DNA of 64,000 nt from Lysobacter antibioticus (GTDB taxonomy: Bacteria > Pseudomonadota > Gammaproteobacteria > Xanthomonadales > Xanthomonadaceae). Numbering within the stretch: position 1 is the stretch's first letter; the number at the start of each line of letters is the position of its first letter. The DNA lies in contig NZ_CP013141.1 in NCBI RefSeq assembly GCF_001442535.1, positions 4,109,930-4,173,929 of the forward strand, written 5' to 3'. Both the position numbers and the translations under genes were made by a program. The notes beneath the pieces were generated by a model. That model saw only the letters and a list, made by a program, of their open reading frames with translations, had not been told where the DNA came from and made no database searches. Shown here one piece after another: positions 52,914 to 61,097 of this stretch.

Positions 52914-53591
52914 ATGGCGGGTTTGGAGCTGTTGGAAGCGCCGCGGACTGCGGCGGTCGGCCGGCCTTCGGCCGAAGCGGCGGTGTTGCAGTCGGCATCG
53001 ACCGATGACGGATCGGCGCTCGGATCGGAAGAGGCCGGCGCCGAGGTAACGGCGCTGTTGCAGCGCTGGGGCGGGGGCGATGCCAAGGCGCTCGATGCTT
53101 TGCTGCCCTTGGTCTACGCCGATCTGCGTGCGATCGCGCGGCGCGAGCTGTATGGCCATCGCGGCCACGACACTTTGCAGCCGACGGCGCTGGTCAACGA
53201 TGTGTTCTTGCGCCTGCTCGGCAGCGATCGGCCGCAGTGCCTGGGCAGTCGCGCGCATCTGTTCCATACCGCGGCGCGGATCATGCGGCAGTTGCTGGTC
53301 GACCGCGCCCGGCGCGCGGCGTGCGACAAGCACGGCGGTGCCTGGAAGCGCGACGATTTCGCCTGCGCGCTCGATCTGCCGATCCCGGAGCGCACCTTGC
53401 TGCCGGAACTCGACGTGGCGCTGGACGAATTAGCCAAACTCGACGCACGCATGGCCAAGGTGGTCGAACTGCGCTACTTCACCGGGCTCAGCGTGGCCGA
53501 AGTCGCGCGTTTGCTCGAGGTCGAGGAGCGCACGGTCTATCGCGATTGGGCCGCGGCCCGCGCCTGGCTGCGCGACCGTCTGTCAGAGTGA
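52914..53591 (+). CDS. ECF43-type sigma factor
   Basis: 225 aa from the ATG at 52914; an ATG at 52884 would add ten residues. After a variable N-terminus come VTALLQRWGGGDAKALDALLPLVYADLRAIARREL, LQPTALVNDVFLRLL, LFHTAARIMRQLLVDRARR, then sigma-4 VVELRYFTGLSVAEVARLLEVEERTVYRDWAAARAWL. This pattern is typical of ECF sigma factors paired with Ser/Thr kinases (ECF43). The kinase gene follows at 53649, so activation by kinase signalling is likely; no anti-sigma factor is present. Confidence 0.92.
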   Translation: MAGLELLEAPRTAAVGRPSAEAAVLQSASTDDGSALGSEEAGAEVTALLQRWGGGDAKALDALLPLVYADLRAIARRELYGHRGHDTLQPTALVNDVFLRLLGSDRPQCLGSRAHLFHTAARIMRQLLVDRARRAACDKHGGAWKRDDFACALDLPIPERTLLPELDVALDELAKLDARMAKVVELRYFTGLSVAEVARLLEVEERTVYRDWAAARAWLRDRLSE

Positions 53592-53648
53592 TGGCAGCTT
53601 GAGGCGACGCTTCGCGTTGTCTTCAGCGACCCAAGCCAGAGTTTCAGC

Positions 53649-56180
53649 ATGACTCTCGACGAATCATCGTTAGAACGCCGCGCCCTGCAGTTGTTCCGTG
53701 GGGTGCTCGACGCCTCTTCCGCCGAACGCGAGCGCTTGCTCGGGCAGGCCTGTGCGGGCGACGAGGCGCTGCAGGCGCGGGTGCGAGCGCTGTTGGCGCA
53801 GGTCGAGGAGTCGGAAGCAGGCGTAGATCCAGGAACGTCACTGCCGCAAGGCGACGCGACCGGATTGCGGATCGGGCCCTACCGGTTGCTCGAACGGATC
53901 GGCCGTGGCGGCATGGGCGAGGTGTTCCGCGCCGCGCGCTGCGACGGCGCGTACGAGCGCGAGGTCGCGCTGAAACGTATCTGGAGCGGTTTTGCGCCGC
54001 TGGGAGCGAGCCCGTTGACCGAGCGCTTCCTGCGCGAACGCCAGGCGCTGGCGCGGCTGCAGCACACGGGCATCGCCCAGTTGTACGACGGCGGCGTCAC
54101 TGAGACAGGCCAGCCGTGGTTCGCGATGGAGCTCGTTCGCGGCGAACCGATCACCCGCTGGTGCGCGGCGCGCGCGGCAACGATCGAGCAGCGGGTCGAA
54201 CTCGTGCAGCAGGTTTGCGCGGCGATCGACTTCGCCCACCGCGCCTTGATCGTGCATCGCGATCTCAAGCCGGCGAACGTGCTGGTCGACGAGGCCGGGC
54301 AAGCCAAGCTGCTCGACTTCGGCATCGCCAAATGGCTCGACGATGCCGACGCCGAGCAGACCCAGGCCCTGGCGATGACGCCGGCCTGGGCCGCGCCGGA
54401 GCAGCGCGAGGGCCGCGCGGTCACCACCGCGACCGATGTCTATCAGCTGGGCATGTTGCTGCGGGTGCTGCTGTCCGACGATCTGCCGGCGCTCGGGCAG
54501 GCGTCGCCGCGGCTCGCGTCCGCGTACGAGGCGCTGCGCAAGCGCGATGCTTCGGCGGCGCAGCGAGTCGCGCACGAGCGGGCGACCACGCCGGAACGCT
54601 TGCTGGCGCGCTTGCGCGGCGATCTCGACTGTATCGTCGCTCAAGCGACGGCGCAGGCGCCGCAGCAGCGCTATCGCAGCGCCGCGGCCCTGGCCGACGA
54701 CCTGCAACGCTGGCTGGAGAAACGGCCGGTGCACGCGCGCGGCGAAGACCGGGCCTATCGGTGGCGGCGCGCGGCGCAGCGGCACTGGCCGGCCTTGACC
54801 ACCGCGGCGGCGGCGCTGGTCCTGGCCAGCGGCATGGCTTTCTATCATTTCGCCCGGCTCGGCGATGAGCTGCAGCGCACCCGCGTCGCCCGCGACGAGG
54901 CCACCGCGGCGCAGACCAAGGCCGAGGCGCAGCGCGGCCAGGCCGAAGCGACCGCCGAGTACTTCGTGGATCTGTTCAAACAGGCGCGGCCGCGCGAGAC
55001 CACCAGCGGCGAAGTGTCGGCGCGGGCCTTGATGGCGGCCAGTCTCGAGGAGTTGCTGGCCGATCGTAAGCGCGACCCACTGGTGCGTGCCTCGTTGCTG
55101 GCGGCGAACGGGCGCGCGGCCAGCTACCTCGGTCGCGACGCGGACGCCGAACGCGCCGCCGGCGCAGCCATTGCGTTGTGGCAGGCGCATCCGCAGGCGG
55201 ATCAGGAAACCCTGGCCAAGACCCGGTTGCTCAGGGCCGGGTATCTGCATCATCTGCAACGGCCCGAAGAAGCGCAGCGCGAGCTGGATCAAGCCGTTGC
55301 GCTGGCCGCGCGCATCGCGCCGCGCGATCCCGACCTGCGTACCAGCCTGCAACTGTGGCGCGCCAACCTGGCCGGCGAGCGCGAAGACGCCGCGACGATA
55401 CGCGACGCCTACGAGCAGGTGCTGCGCCTGACCGAGCATTCGCTGCAGCGTCGCTTGGCCTGCCGCTCGCACTACGCCGGGCTCGGCAATCTGGCCATGC
55501 TCGATATCGACGAGGGGCGTCCGGCCGATGCCGAGCGGCGTCTGCGCCGCGCGCTGGCCATGATCGGCCCCTGCGGCATCAGCGACCACGCGGACGGCCT
55601 GATATTGCGCCGCGTCCTCGCCGTCGCCTTGATCGATCAGGCGCGGTTGGGCGAAGCGCGAACTCTGATGGCCGCCGCGCTCGAAGAATCGCGTGCGCAT
55701 TTCGGCGCGACCGATTCCTTCCTCGCCCACGCCTTGTTCGTGCAGGCCCTGCTCGAGGTGATCGAGCGGCGGCCGGCGGCGGCGCAGAAGCTGCTGGCCG
55801 AGGTCGCGCGTATCGACGATGTGATGCTGCCGCCTTCCAGCCCAATGCGTTATTCGCGCACCGGGCTGGGGGCGCTCTCGCTGATTGCACAGGCCGATCA
55901 TCTCGCCGCCGACAAAAGCGCAATAGATACCGCGCTGCGCGGTGCGGTCAAGGCGCTGCGACCGATCGTCCAAGCCGACGGCAGCGCGTTGCGCTCGGGT
56001 TCGCTCAACGAGCGCGCCAGCGGGCATTTCCATGCTCTGGCACTGGCCTATGCGCAATGCCGGCTCGATTCATCGAGCGGCAACCGCGAGGCCTTCGTAG
56101 TGGCGCGTGCCGCCGCCGGCGCCATGCGCCCATGGCGTACCCGCATCAGCCGAGACTGGGGCCAGCGCTGCGGCGTGTAA
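53649..56180 (+). CDS. Transmembrane Ser/Thr protein kinase with TPR-like sensor region
   Basis: 843 aa. Kinase domain about 75-340: YRLLERIGRGGMGEVFRAA (Gly loop), VALKRIW (Lys), VHRDLKPANVLVD (catalytic loop), LLDFGIAKWLDD (Mg site), TPAWAAPEQREG. One membrane helix at about 378-398 (PALTTAAAALVLASGMAFY), then a coiled coil (DEATAAQTKAEAQRGQAEATA) and tetratricopeptide-like helices to the end. The catalytic residues are intact. It pairs with the ECF43 sigma gene 57 bp upstream. Confidence 0.94.
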   Translation: MTLDESSLERRALQLFRGVLDASSAERERLLGQACAGDEALQARVRALLAQVEESEAGVDPGTSLPQGDATGLRIGPYRLLERIGRGGMGEVFRAARCDGAYEREVALKRIWSGFAPLGASPLTERFLRERQALARLQHTGIAQLYDGGVTETGQPWFAMELVRGEPITRWCAARAATIEQRVELVQQVCAAIDFAHRALIVHRDLKPANVLVDEAGQAKLLDFGIAKWLDDADAEQTQALAMTPAWAAPEQREGRAVTTATDVYQLGMLLRVLLSDDLPALGQASPRLASAYEALRKRDASAAQRVAHERATTPERLLARLRGDLDCIVAQATAQAPQQRYRSAAALADDLQRWLEKRPVHARGEDRAYRWRRAAQRHWPALTTAAAALVLASGMAFYHFARLGDELQRTRVARDEATAAQTKAEAQRGQAEATAEYFVDLFKQARPRETTSGEVSARALMAASLEELLADRKRDPLVRASLLAANGRAASYLGRDADAERAAGAAIALWQAHPQADQETLAKTRLLRAGYLHHLQRPEEAQRELDQAVALAARIAPRDPDLRTSLQLWRANLAGEREDAATIRDAYEQVLRLTEHSLQRRLACRSHYAGLGNLAMLDIDEGRPADAERRLRRALAMIGPCGISDHADGLILRRVLAVALIDQARLGEARTLMAAALEESRAHFGATDSFLAHALFVQALLEVIERRPAAAQKLLAEVARIDDVMLPPSSPMRYSRTGLGALSLIAQADHLAADKSAIDTALRGAVKALRPIVQADGSALRSGSLNERASGHFHALALAYAQCRLDSSSGNREAFVVARAAAGAMRPWRTRISRDWGQRCGV

Positions 56181-56389
56181 GGGCGCGGCGCCCGGGTGCG
56201 CCGAGCGATGGATTCGGCATCCTCGTGCGCATGCGTCGCTGACCGCGCTGCAGGCATCGGCCTGCCGGGTCTATCCACTGCGCCATTCTCATTCGGCGCA
56301 GGTGCGGCCGGACGGCGTCGTTCCGACGCGACGATGGATGGGGCGGCAACCGCCATGTCAGGTTCCGCAGCCTCCTCTCGTACCCCTGT

Positions 56390-56407
56390 ATGCCACCGAC
56401 GTGGCAT
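56390..56407. promoter_or_regulatory. Dyad upstream of the repeat-containing secreted protein
   Basis: ATGCCAC-CGAC-GTGGCAT is a perfect 7-4-7 inverted repeat, 94 bp before the ATG at 56501, in a 320-bp gap that otherwise shows no gene. It is a good candidate operator for this gene. Confidence 0.5.
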
Positions 56408-56500
56408 CCCTCGCTCAGGTATCGGGTCGTAACGGACTGCGACGACGCAACGGCTACGCATTCGCATCGAACACCGCTGCCTTCCATCAGGAGTTTCACC

Positions 56501-58282
56501 ATGCAGCTCATCTTCCATCGCAAACCCCGGCGGCGCCTGCCGCTGTTGTCGACCGCGCTCGGCGCGCTGTCGCTCGCTTTCGCCGCGAGCGCTTTACCCG
56601 CTACGGCCGCGGTCGGTCCGGCATCGGTCGTGCAAGGCCGCACCAACACGCTCGCCTCGTTCGGCCCGACTGTTTATTCGGACGGCCTGCAGCGCCAGTA
56701 CCTGGTCAAGAACGGCCGCGTCTACAAGCGCACCGAACCCAACTGGAACACCTGGGAGAACATCAGTGCCGCCTTCGAGGGCGTGCCCCAGTTGCCCCTC
56801 GGCGAGAACACCTCGTTCGACGTCGAGCTGTACCGCGACGGCTTGCACCGGCAGTTCCTGACTCGCGGCGGCCATGTCTATCGGCGCATCCAGACCGGCA
56901 TAGATCAATGGGGTCTGTGGGAAAACATCGATGCGGCCTTCCCGGGCACGGGCAGCGAGCCGATCAGCTCGTTTTCGGTGGCGGTGTATGCCGATGGTCT
57001 GCAGCGCCAGTTCGTGGTGCGCGGCGGGCAGGTGTTCCGCCGCACCCAGACCGCGAGCGGCGGCTGGCCGGCGTGGGAAGACATCACTTCGGTGTTCTCG
57101 GGCGCGGGCAGTTCCGAGGCAACCATCACCGCTTTTCACGTCGCACTTTATAACGACGGCAAGCTGCGCCAGTTCGTGACCCGCGGCGACCAGGTCTACC
57201 GGCGTACCGAGCCGAACTGGAACACCTGGGAAGACATCTCGTCGTTGTTCGATGGCGTCGGCCGCTCCGCCGACCCGCGCGTCGACGATCCGATCCACAA
57301 GCGGGTGATGGTGATCGAGTTCAACCCGACCATCCAAAGCATGAACAACCAGCGCCTGAGCCAGGCGAAAGGCTGGTACGACCCGCGCGTGCTGGAACAG
57401 CAGTACATCCAGTTCCTCGAACAAGCCAGCGGCCAGGTGGTGCAGTACTCGATCGCCAAGCATGTGTTCGTCGATGCGTTTGCGCCACGCACCCAGAACC
57501 CGATCTACAGCGAAGCCACCTACCTGAAGTGTCTCGCCGACGAGCCAGACACCTGCCCGCGGCAGAACGATTTCGACTACGTCAGCGTGCTGCGCCAGTA
57601 CGGCGTGTGCGAGAAGGCCAACGCCGGCGAAATCGACGAGTTGTGGCTATGGGGCGGGCCATACTTCGGCTACTTCGAAGCCAATATGGCCGGGCCCGGC
57701 GCGTTCTGGACCAACGGCGATCCGATCCCGCCCCAGCTCAGCACCTGCCAGGTCAAACTCAACATCATGGGTTTCAACTACGAGCGCGAGCCGGAGCGAA
57801 TGCTGGAGGACATGGGGCATCGCGTCGAAGGCACCATGAAGCATCGCTTCGGCCGTTGGGCGAACAGTCCGCCGGCACCCCCGTCGACGATGTTCCCGCC
57901 CGATGCCAACTTGCTCGAACGCTTCACCGCGCGCGGCTTCGATGCCACCACCGCGGCCTGCGGCAACATCCACGGCAGCCTCAACACGCCACAGTACGAT
58001 CCCGGCAACCGCTGGGGCTACGACTTCACCAACGGCCATTACGAGTACAACACCTGCGACGATTGGGAGAACTATCCGAACCTGAGCCCCGGCGCGACCA
58101 CGCTCAACAACTGCACCAAGTGGGGCGGGCCGCGTTGCACCTTCCCGGACGGCTATCGCGCGGCCGATCGCGGCTGGCATTTGTACTGGCTCGGCAAGGT
58201 GCCGAACTTCGTCGGCAGCCATCTCGGCGTGCAGAACAACTGGTGGTGGTACGTGATGGATTGGGACGTGGTGGCGCCTTAA
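56501..58282 (+). CDS. Secreted protein with four tandem propeller-like repeats and a conserved C-terminal domain of unknown function
   Basis: 593 aa from the ATG at 56501 (CAGGAG upstream). Signal peptide ends near LPATAA. Residues about 50-255 hold four repeats of 50-60 residues, each with DG-hR-QFhhR-G-hYRR followed by a W-hWE-hI-hF block, for example VYSDGLQRQYLVKNGRVYKR and LYNDGKLRQFVTRGDQVYRR, a pattern seen in beta-propeller lectins. The C-terminal about 320 residues are rich in Trp, Gly, Asn and Asp and contain IDELWLWGGPYFGYFEANMA, MGFNYEREPERMLEDMGHR and NNWWWYVMDW, which I believe form a conserved but uncharacterised domain. Likely secreted; function unknown. Confidence 0.85.
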   Translation: MQLIFHRKPRRRLPLLSTALGALSLAFAASALPATAAVGPASVVQGRTNTLASFGPTVYSDGLQRQYLVKNGRVYKRTEPNWNTWENISAAFEGVPQLPLGENTSFDVELYRDGLHRQFLTRGGHVYRRIQTGIDQWGLWENIDAAFPGTGSEPISSFSVAVYADGLQRQFVVRGGQVFRRTQTASGGWPAWEDITSVFSGAGSSEATITAFHVALYNDGKLRQFVTRGDQVYRRTEPNWNTWEDISSLFDGVGRSADPRVDDPIHKRVMVIEFNPTIQSMNNQRLSQAKGWYDPRVLEQQYIQFLEQASGQVVQYSIAKHVFVDAFAPRTQNPIYSEATYLKCLADEPDTCPRQNDFDYVSVLRQYGVCEKANAGEIDELWLWGGPYFGYFEANMAGPGAFWTNGDPIPPQLSTCQVKLNIMGFNYEREPERMLEDMGHRVEGTMKHRFGRWANSPPAPPSTMFPPDANLLERFTARGFDATTAACGNIHGSLNTPQYDPGNRWGYDFTNGHYEYNTCDDWENYPNLSPGATTLNNCTKWGGPRCTFPDGYRAADRGWHLYWLGKVPNFVGSHLGVQNNWWWYVMDWDVVAP

Positions 58283-58311
58283 GCGCGGCACCTGGGCGCG
58301 CCATCGAAGCG

Positions 58312-58345
58312 ACGGGCGGGGCGCGAGCCCCGCCCGTTCGTCGTT
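58312..58345 (+). terminator. Terminator after the 593-aa protein gene
   Basis: ACGGGCGGGGC-GCGA-GCCCCGCCCGT, an 11-bp stem followed by TCGTCGTT, 29 bp after the stop and facing a convergent gene. Confidence 0.8.
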
Positions 58346-58373
58346 ATGGCGGTCGCAATCGCTTGCGCAAGCG

Positions 58374-58787
58374 TTAATCCGTCGATCGATCGACCCGCGT
58401 CGCCAGCTTCTTCGGCGCCAGCACGCAATAACTCTCGCTCAGCAGGTCGGCAACCTCGTCCCAATCGGTGTGCCCATCGATCGTCATGCCGACGATGTTC
58501 GGAAACCACACCGGCCGGAAGAACGGCGCACGTTTGAAGCGTGGCGCATCGGCGCGCGGCAAGGGCAAACGGAAGGTCAGCACCGTCGCCGGCCCGTCGC
58601 TGCCCGCGGCTTGCGCATAGGCTGGCGGCCAGCCCGTGGCGATCGTCAGCACATGGGCGAAGTTCTTCTTGCCGATCATCCAGCGTGTGCCGACCCAGGC
58701 CCGCTCTTCATGGGCCTCGGGCAGGCCGAGGCAGATCGACGAGAGTCGCAGGACGATCTCGGCGGAAACCTCGGGGTGGTCGGCCAT
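58374..58787 (-). CDS. MmcQ/YjbR-family protein
   Basis: 137 aa with LSSICLGLPEAHEERAWVGTRWMIGKKNFAHV and FFRPVWFPNIVGMTIDGHTDWDEVADLLSESYCVLAPKKLA, the pattern of the YjbR/MmcQ fold (CyaY-like, DNA-binding by structure, cellular role unknown). Cytoplasmic; convergent with the repeat-protein gene. Confidence 0.88.
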   Translation of the reverse strand: MADHPEVSAEIVLRLSSICLGLPEAHEERAWVGTRWMIGKKNFAHVLTIATGWPPAYAQAAGSDGPATVLTFRLPLPRADAPRFKRAPFFRPVWFPNIVGMTIDGHTDWDEVADLLSESYCVLAPKKLATRVDRSTD

Positions 58788-58894
58788 GGCTCGGTCCAGC
58801 GCAGCGGAGGCGTATCGGAGTTTGCCAGTTCCGCCGCCAAGCGGGCCATCGACCGCCGCCGGATAGCAGCGGCCTGCGAGCGGCGATGCCGCCT

Positions 58895-59713
58895 TCAGCC
58901 ATAAACGATCGCCACGATCCCGTTCGGATTGGAGACCTGCTGCACCATTACCCCGGTGACCTTCGCCTCGTAGAACACCTCGCGCAGCGGCGCGTGATTG
59001 CGGTCGTCGAAACCCGGCGCGATGCCCCGGTCCTGGGCGTAGTACTGGCAGTACATGGGCGGCGGATCATCTTCCTTGCGCTGCGTGGTCACGGCGATGT
59101 AGAAGCCTTCCAGCGATTGATAGCCCACGCCGCCGAACACGGTGAAACCGACGCAGTCGTAGTTCTTCTTGTCGACCGGGTTCATGATCGATTTGGCCGC
59201 GGGTATCGTCGTCGACAGCGGCAGCATGTTGGCTATGCCGTTTGGGCCGAAGCGGAAGTTGATGTTTTCCAGGTCGGTGGCTGCGGTGTTGAACAGCAGG
59301 CCCTGCAGATGCAGCTTGATGTCGAACAGCTCGATCAGGTCCAGCACCAATGTGTACAGGCTGATGCCGATGCCGATCTCGGTCGACGCCGCGCCGGCGA
59401 TGCCTTCGATCAGGTCGGTGGCGAAACTGTTGCCCGGGTCGTTGGGGTTGCTGGGGATGTCGGGCAGGGTGAATTCCCGCGTCGAGATGATGCCGGTCGT
59501 GTCCTGGTAAGCCCGCAATAGAGCCATCACATCCGCGTGCGGATGCAGTCCTTGCTTGAATGCCTTATGCGCCGCGGTCATGTTGGTTAGGAAGCTCGTC
59601 ACCGCGCCGGGCGCCGTGTGCGGGTTCTTCAAACCCTCGCTCAGCGCTTTGAAGGCCGCACTGTCCTTTCGGACCCAGGTGACATGCGAGTACTGGCAAT
59701 CCGGATAGCTCAT
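58895..59713 (-). CDS. Hypothetical protein
   Basis: 272 aa from the ATG at 59713 (GGACACGACC upstream, with a weak ribosome binding site). It starts MSYPDCQYSHVTWVRKDSAAFKALSEGLKN and has a weakly hydrophobic helix (TDLIEGIAGAASTEIGIGIS, LYTLVLDLIELFDIK) and a beta-rich C-terminal half (CVGFTVFGGVGYQSLEGFYIAV, MVQQVSNPNGIVAIVYG). No signal peptide. I do not recognise the family. Confidence 0.75.
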   Translation of the reverse strand: MSYPDCQYSHVTWVRKDSAAFKALSEGLKNPHTAPGAVTSFLTNMTAAHKAFKQGLHPHADVMALLRAYQDTTGIISTREFTLPDIPSNPNDPGNSFATDLIEGIAGAASTEIGIGISLYTLVLDLIELFDIKLHLQGLLFNTAATDLENINFRFGPNGIANMLPLSTTIPAAKSIMNPVDKKNYDCVGFTVFGGVGYQSLEGFYIAVTTQRKEDDPPPMYCQYYAQDRGIAPGFDDRNHAPLREVFYEAKVTGVMVQQVSNPNGIVAIVYG

Positions 59714-60024
59714 GGTCGTGTCCTTCTGGGGGGTGGCAGGGCGAGGCGAAGCGCTCGACGCGCTGTGCGAACGCGGTGGCTGGCGGGTCGGATCTGAGCG
59801 TGGTCGCCGCGCGCAAGACGGGTGTCCTCGTGCAACAGGTCGGCCTTCGTCGCCCCGGATAAACGCTCCCCAACGTTTCCAACAGGCCGGCGGCACGGCT
59901 TCGAGCGGGTTAACGGGGTGGGCTGCGGCAAGCGGCCAATCGGGCCATGCTGCGAACGCGGATGCACCGGAATGGGCCTGCGTCGCCACGCCTGTCGCGG
60001 CTCTCGCCAACGACGCCGGCGCTT

Positions 60025-60041
60025 TGCACTAGTATGGTGCA
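60025..60041 (+). promoter_or_regulatory. NtrC-binding site abutting the ntrB start codon
   Basis: TGCACTAGTATGGTGCA matches the enterobacterial NtrC consensus TGCACTA-N3-TGGTGCA exactly and ends at the base before the ATG at 60042. NtrC bound here would lie over the promoter or the first transcribed bases, giving autorepression. No Shine-Dalgarno sequence fits in this space, so the transcript may be leaderless or the start weakly translated. Confidence 0.8.
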
Positions 60042-61097
60042 ATGCCCTCCGATCCCCTGCCCACGCCGGACCTCAGCCTAGACAGCCTGACCACGCCGAT
60101 GGCCTGGAGCGACCCGGCCGGGGCGATCGTCGGCTGCAATACGGCGTTCTCGCGCTGGTTCGGGATCGGGGCGCGGCGCCTGCTGGGCTGGACCCTGGCC
60201 GGGCTGGATGCCGGCGACGGCCGCCTGGCCTTGGCTCTGACCCGCCAGGGCGGCGACGAGGCGCCACTGCGGATGCGCCGCATGCGTCTGCGTTATGCCG
60301 ACGGCGAGGACCGCTTCGCCGACCTGTGGCTGAGTCGCCGCGACGACGGCGGCTGGCTGCTGGAGGCGCACCCGGTCGACGAGTTTCCCGGCGACGACCC
60401 GGCGCTGCTGCTGCCGTCGGCGCTGTCGGCGTCGCTGAAGGGCCTGGCCCACGAGCTGCGCAATCCCTTGGCCGGGCTCAAGGGCGCTTCGCAGTTGCTG
60501 GCGCGCCGGGCCGAGGACAGCGAGTCGCGCGAACTGATCGAGCTGATCGACAGCGAGGTCGAGCGCCTGACCGAACTGGTCGACCGCCTGCTGACGCCGT
60601 CGCCGCCGCGACCGCATGCCTTGCTCAACATCCATGCCGTGCTCGAACGCGTGCTGCGCCTGGCCGAAGCCGATGCCGGCTGGGCGGTGCGGCTGGTGCG
60701 CGACTACGACCCCAGCCTGCCGGAGTTCGCCGGCGACGCCGACCGCCTGATGCAGGCGGTGTGGAACCTGGTGCGCAACGCGATCGAGGCCAAGGCGACC
60801 CACGTCAATCTGCGCACGCGCATCGAGCGCGGGGTGCGCATCGCCGACACCGTGCATCCGATCGCGCTGCGCCTGGAGATCATCGACGACGGCCACGGCG
60901 TGCCCGACGAATTGGCCGAGCAGTTGTTCCTGCCGCTGGTGTCGGGCCGCGCCGAAGGCAGCGGCCTGGGCCTGGCCTTGGCCCAGCAAGTCTCGCGCGA
61001 GCACCGCGGTTCGCTGGCCTACCGTTCGCGCCCGGGGCACACCGTATTCACGCTGTTGTTGCCGATGCAGATCGAACAGGAAGAGGAGGCGACATGA
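60042..61097 (+). CDS. ntrB: Nitrogen-regulation sensor kinase NtrB (GlnL)
   Basis: 351 aa. N-terminal PAS domain: SLTTPMAWSDPAGAIVGCNTAFSRWFGIGARRLLGW. Histidine kinase: HELRNPLAGLKGASQLL with His137, N-box LMQAVWNLVRNAIEAKA, G-boxes IIDDGHGVPDELAEQLFLPL and GSGLGLALAQQVSREH. Cytoplasmic, no membrane helix, as in NtrB. It phosphorylates NtrC under nitrogen limitation, controlled by PII. The TGA overlaps the ntrC ATG. glnA is not adjacent in this window. Confidence 0.95.
   Translation: MPSDPLPTPDLSLDSLTTPMAWSDPAGAIVGCNTAFSRWFGIGARRLLGWTLAGLDAGDGRLALALTRQGGDEAPLRMRRMRLRYADGEDRFADLWLSRRDDGGWLLEAHPVDEFPGDDPALLLPSALSASLKGLAHELRNPLAGLKGASQLLARRAEDSESRELIELIDSEVERLTELVDRLLTPSPPRPHALLNIHAVLERVLRLAEADAGWAVRLVRDYDPSLPEFAGDADRLMQAVWNLVRNAIEAKATHVNLRTRIERGVRIADTVHPIALRLEIIDDGHGVPDELAEQLFLPLVSGRAEGSGLGLALAQQVSREHRGSLAYRSRPGHTVFTLLLPMQIEQEEEAT

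Noticed and set aside
59990..60041. Sigma-54 promoter ahead of ntrB
   Set aside because: No GG and GC dinucleotides with the required 10-bp spacing were found near TTTGCAC.
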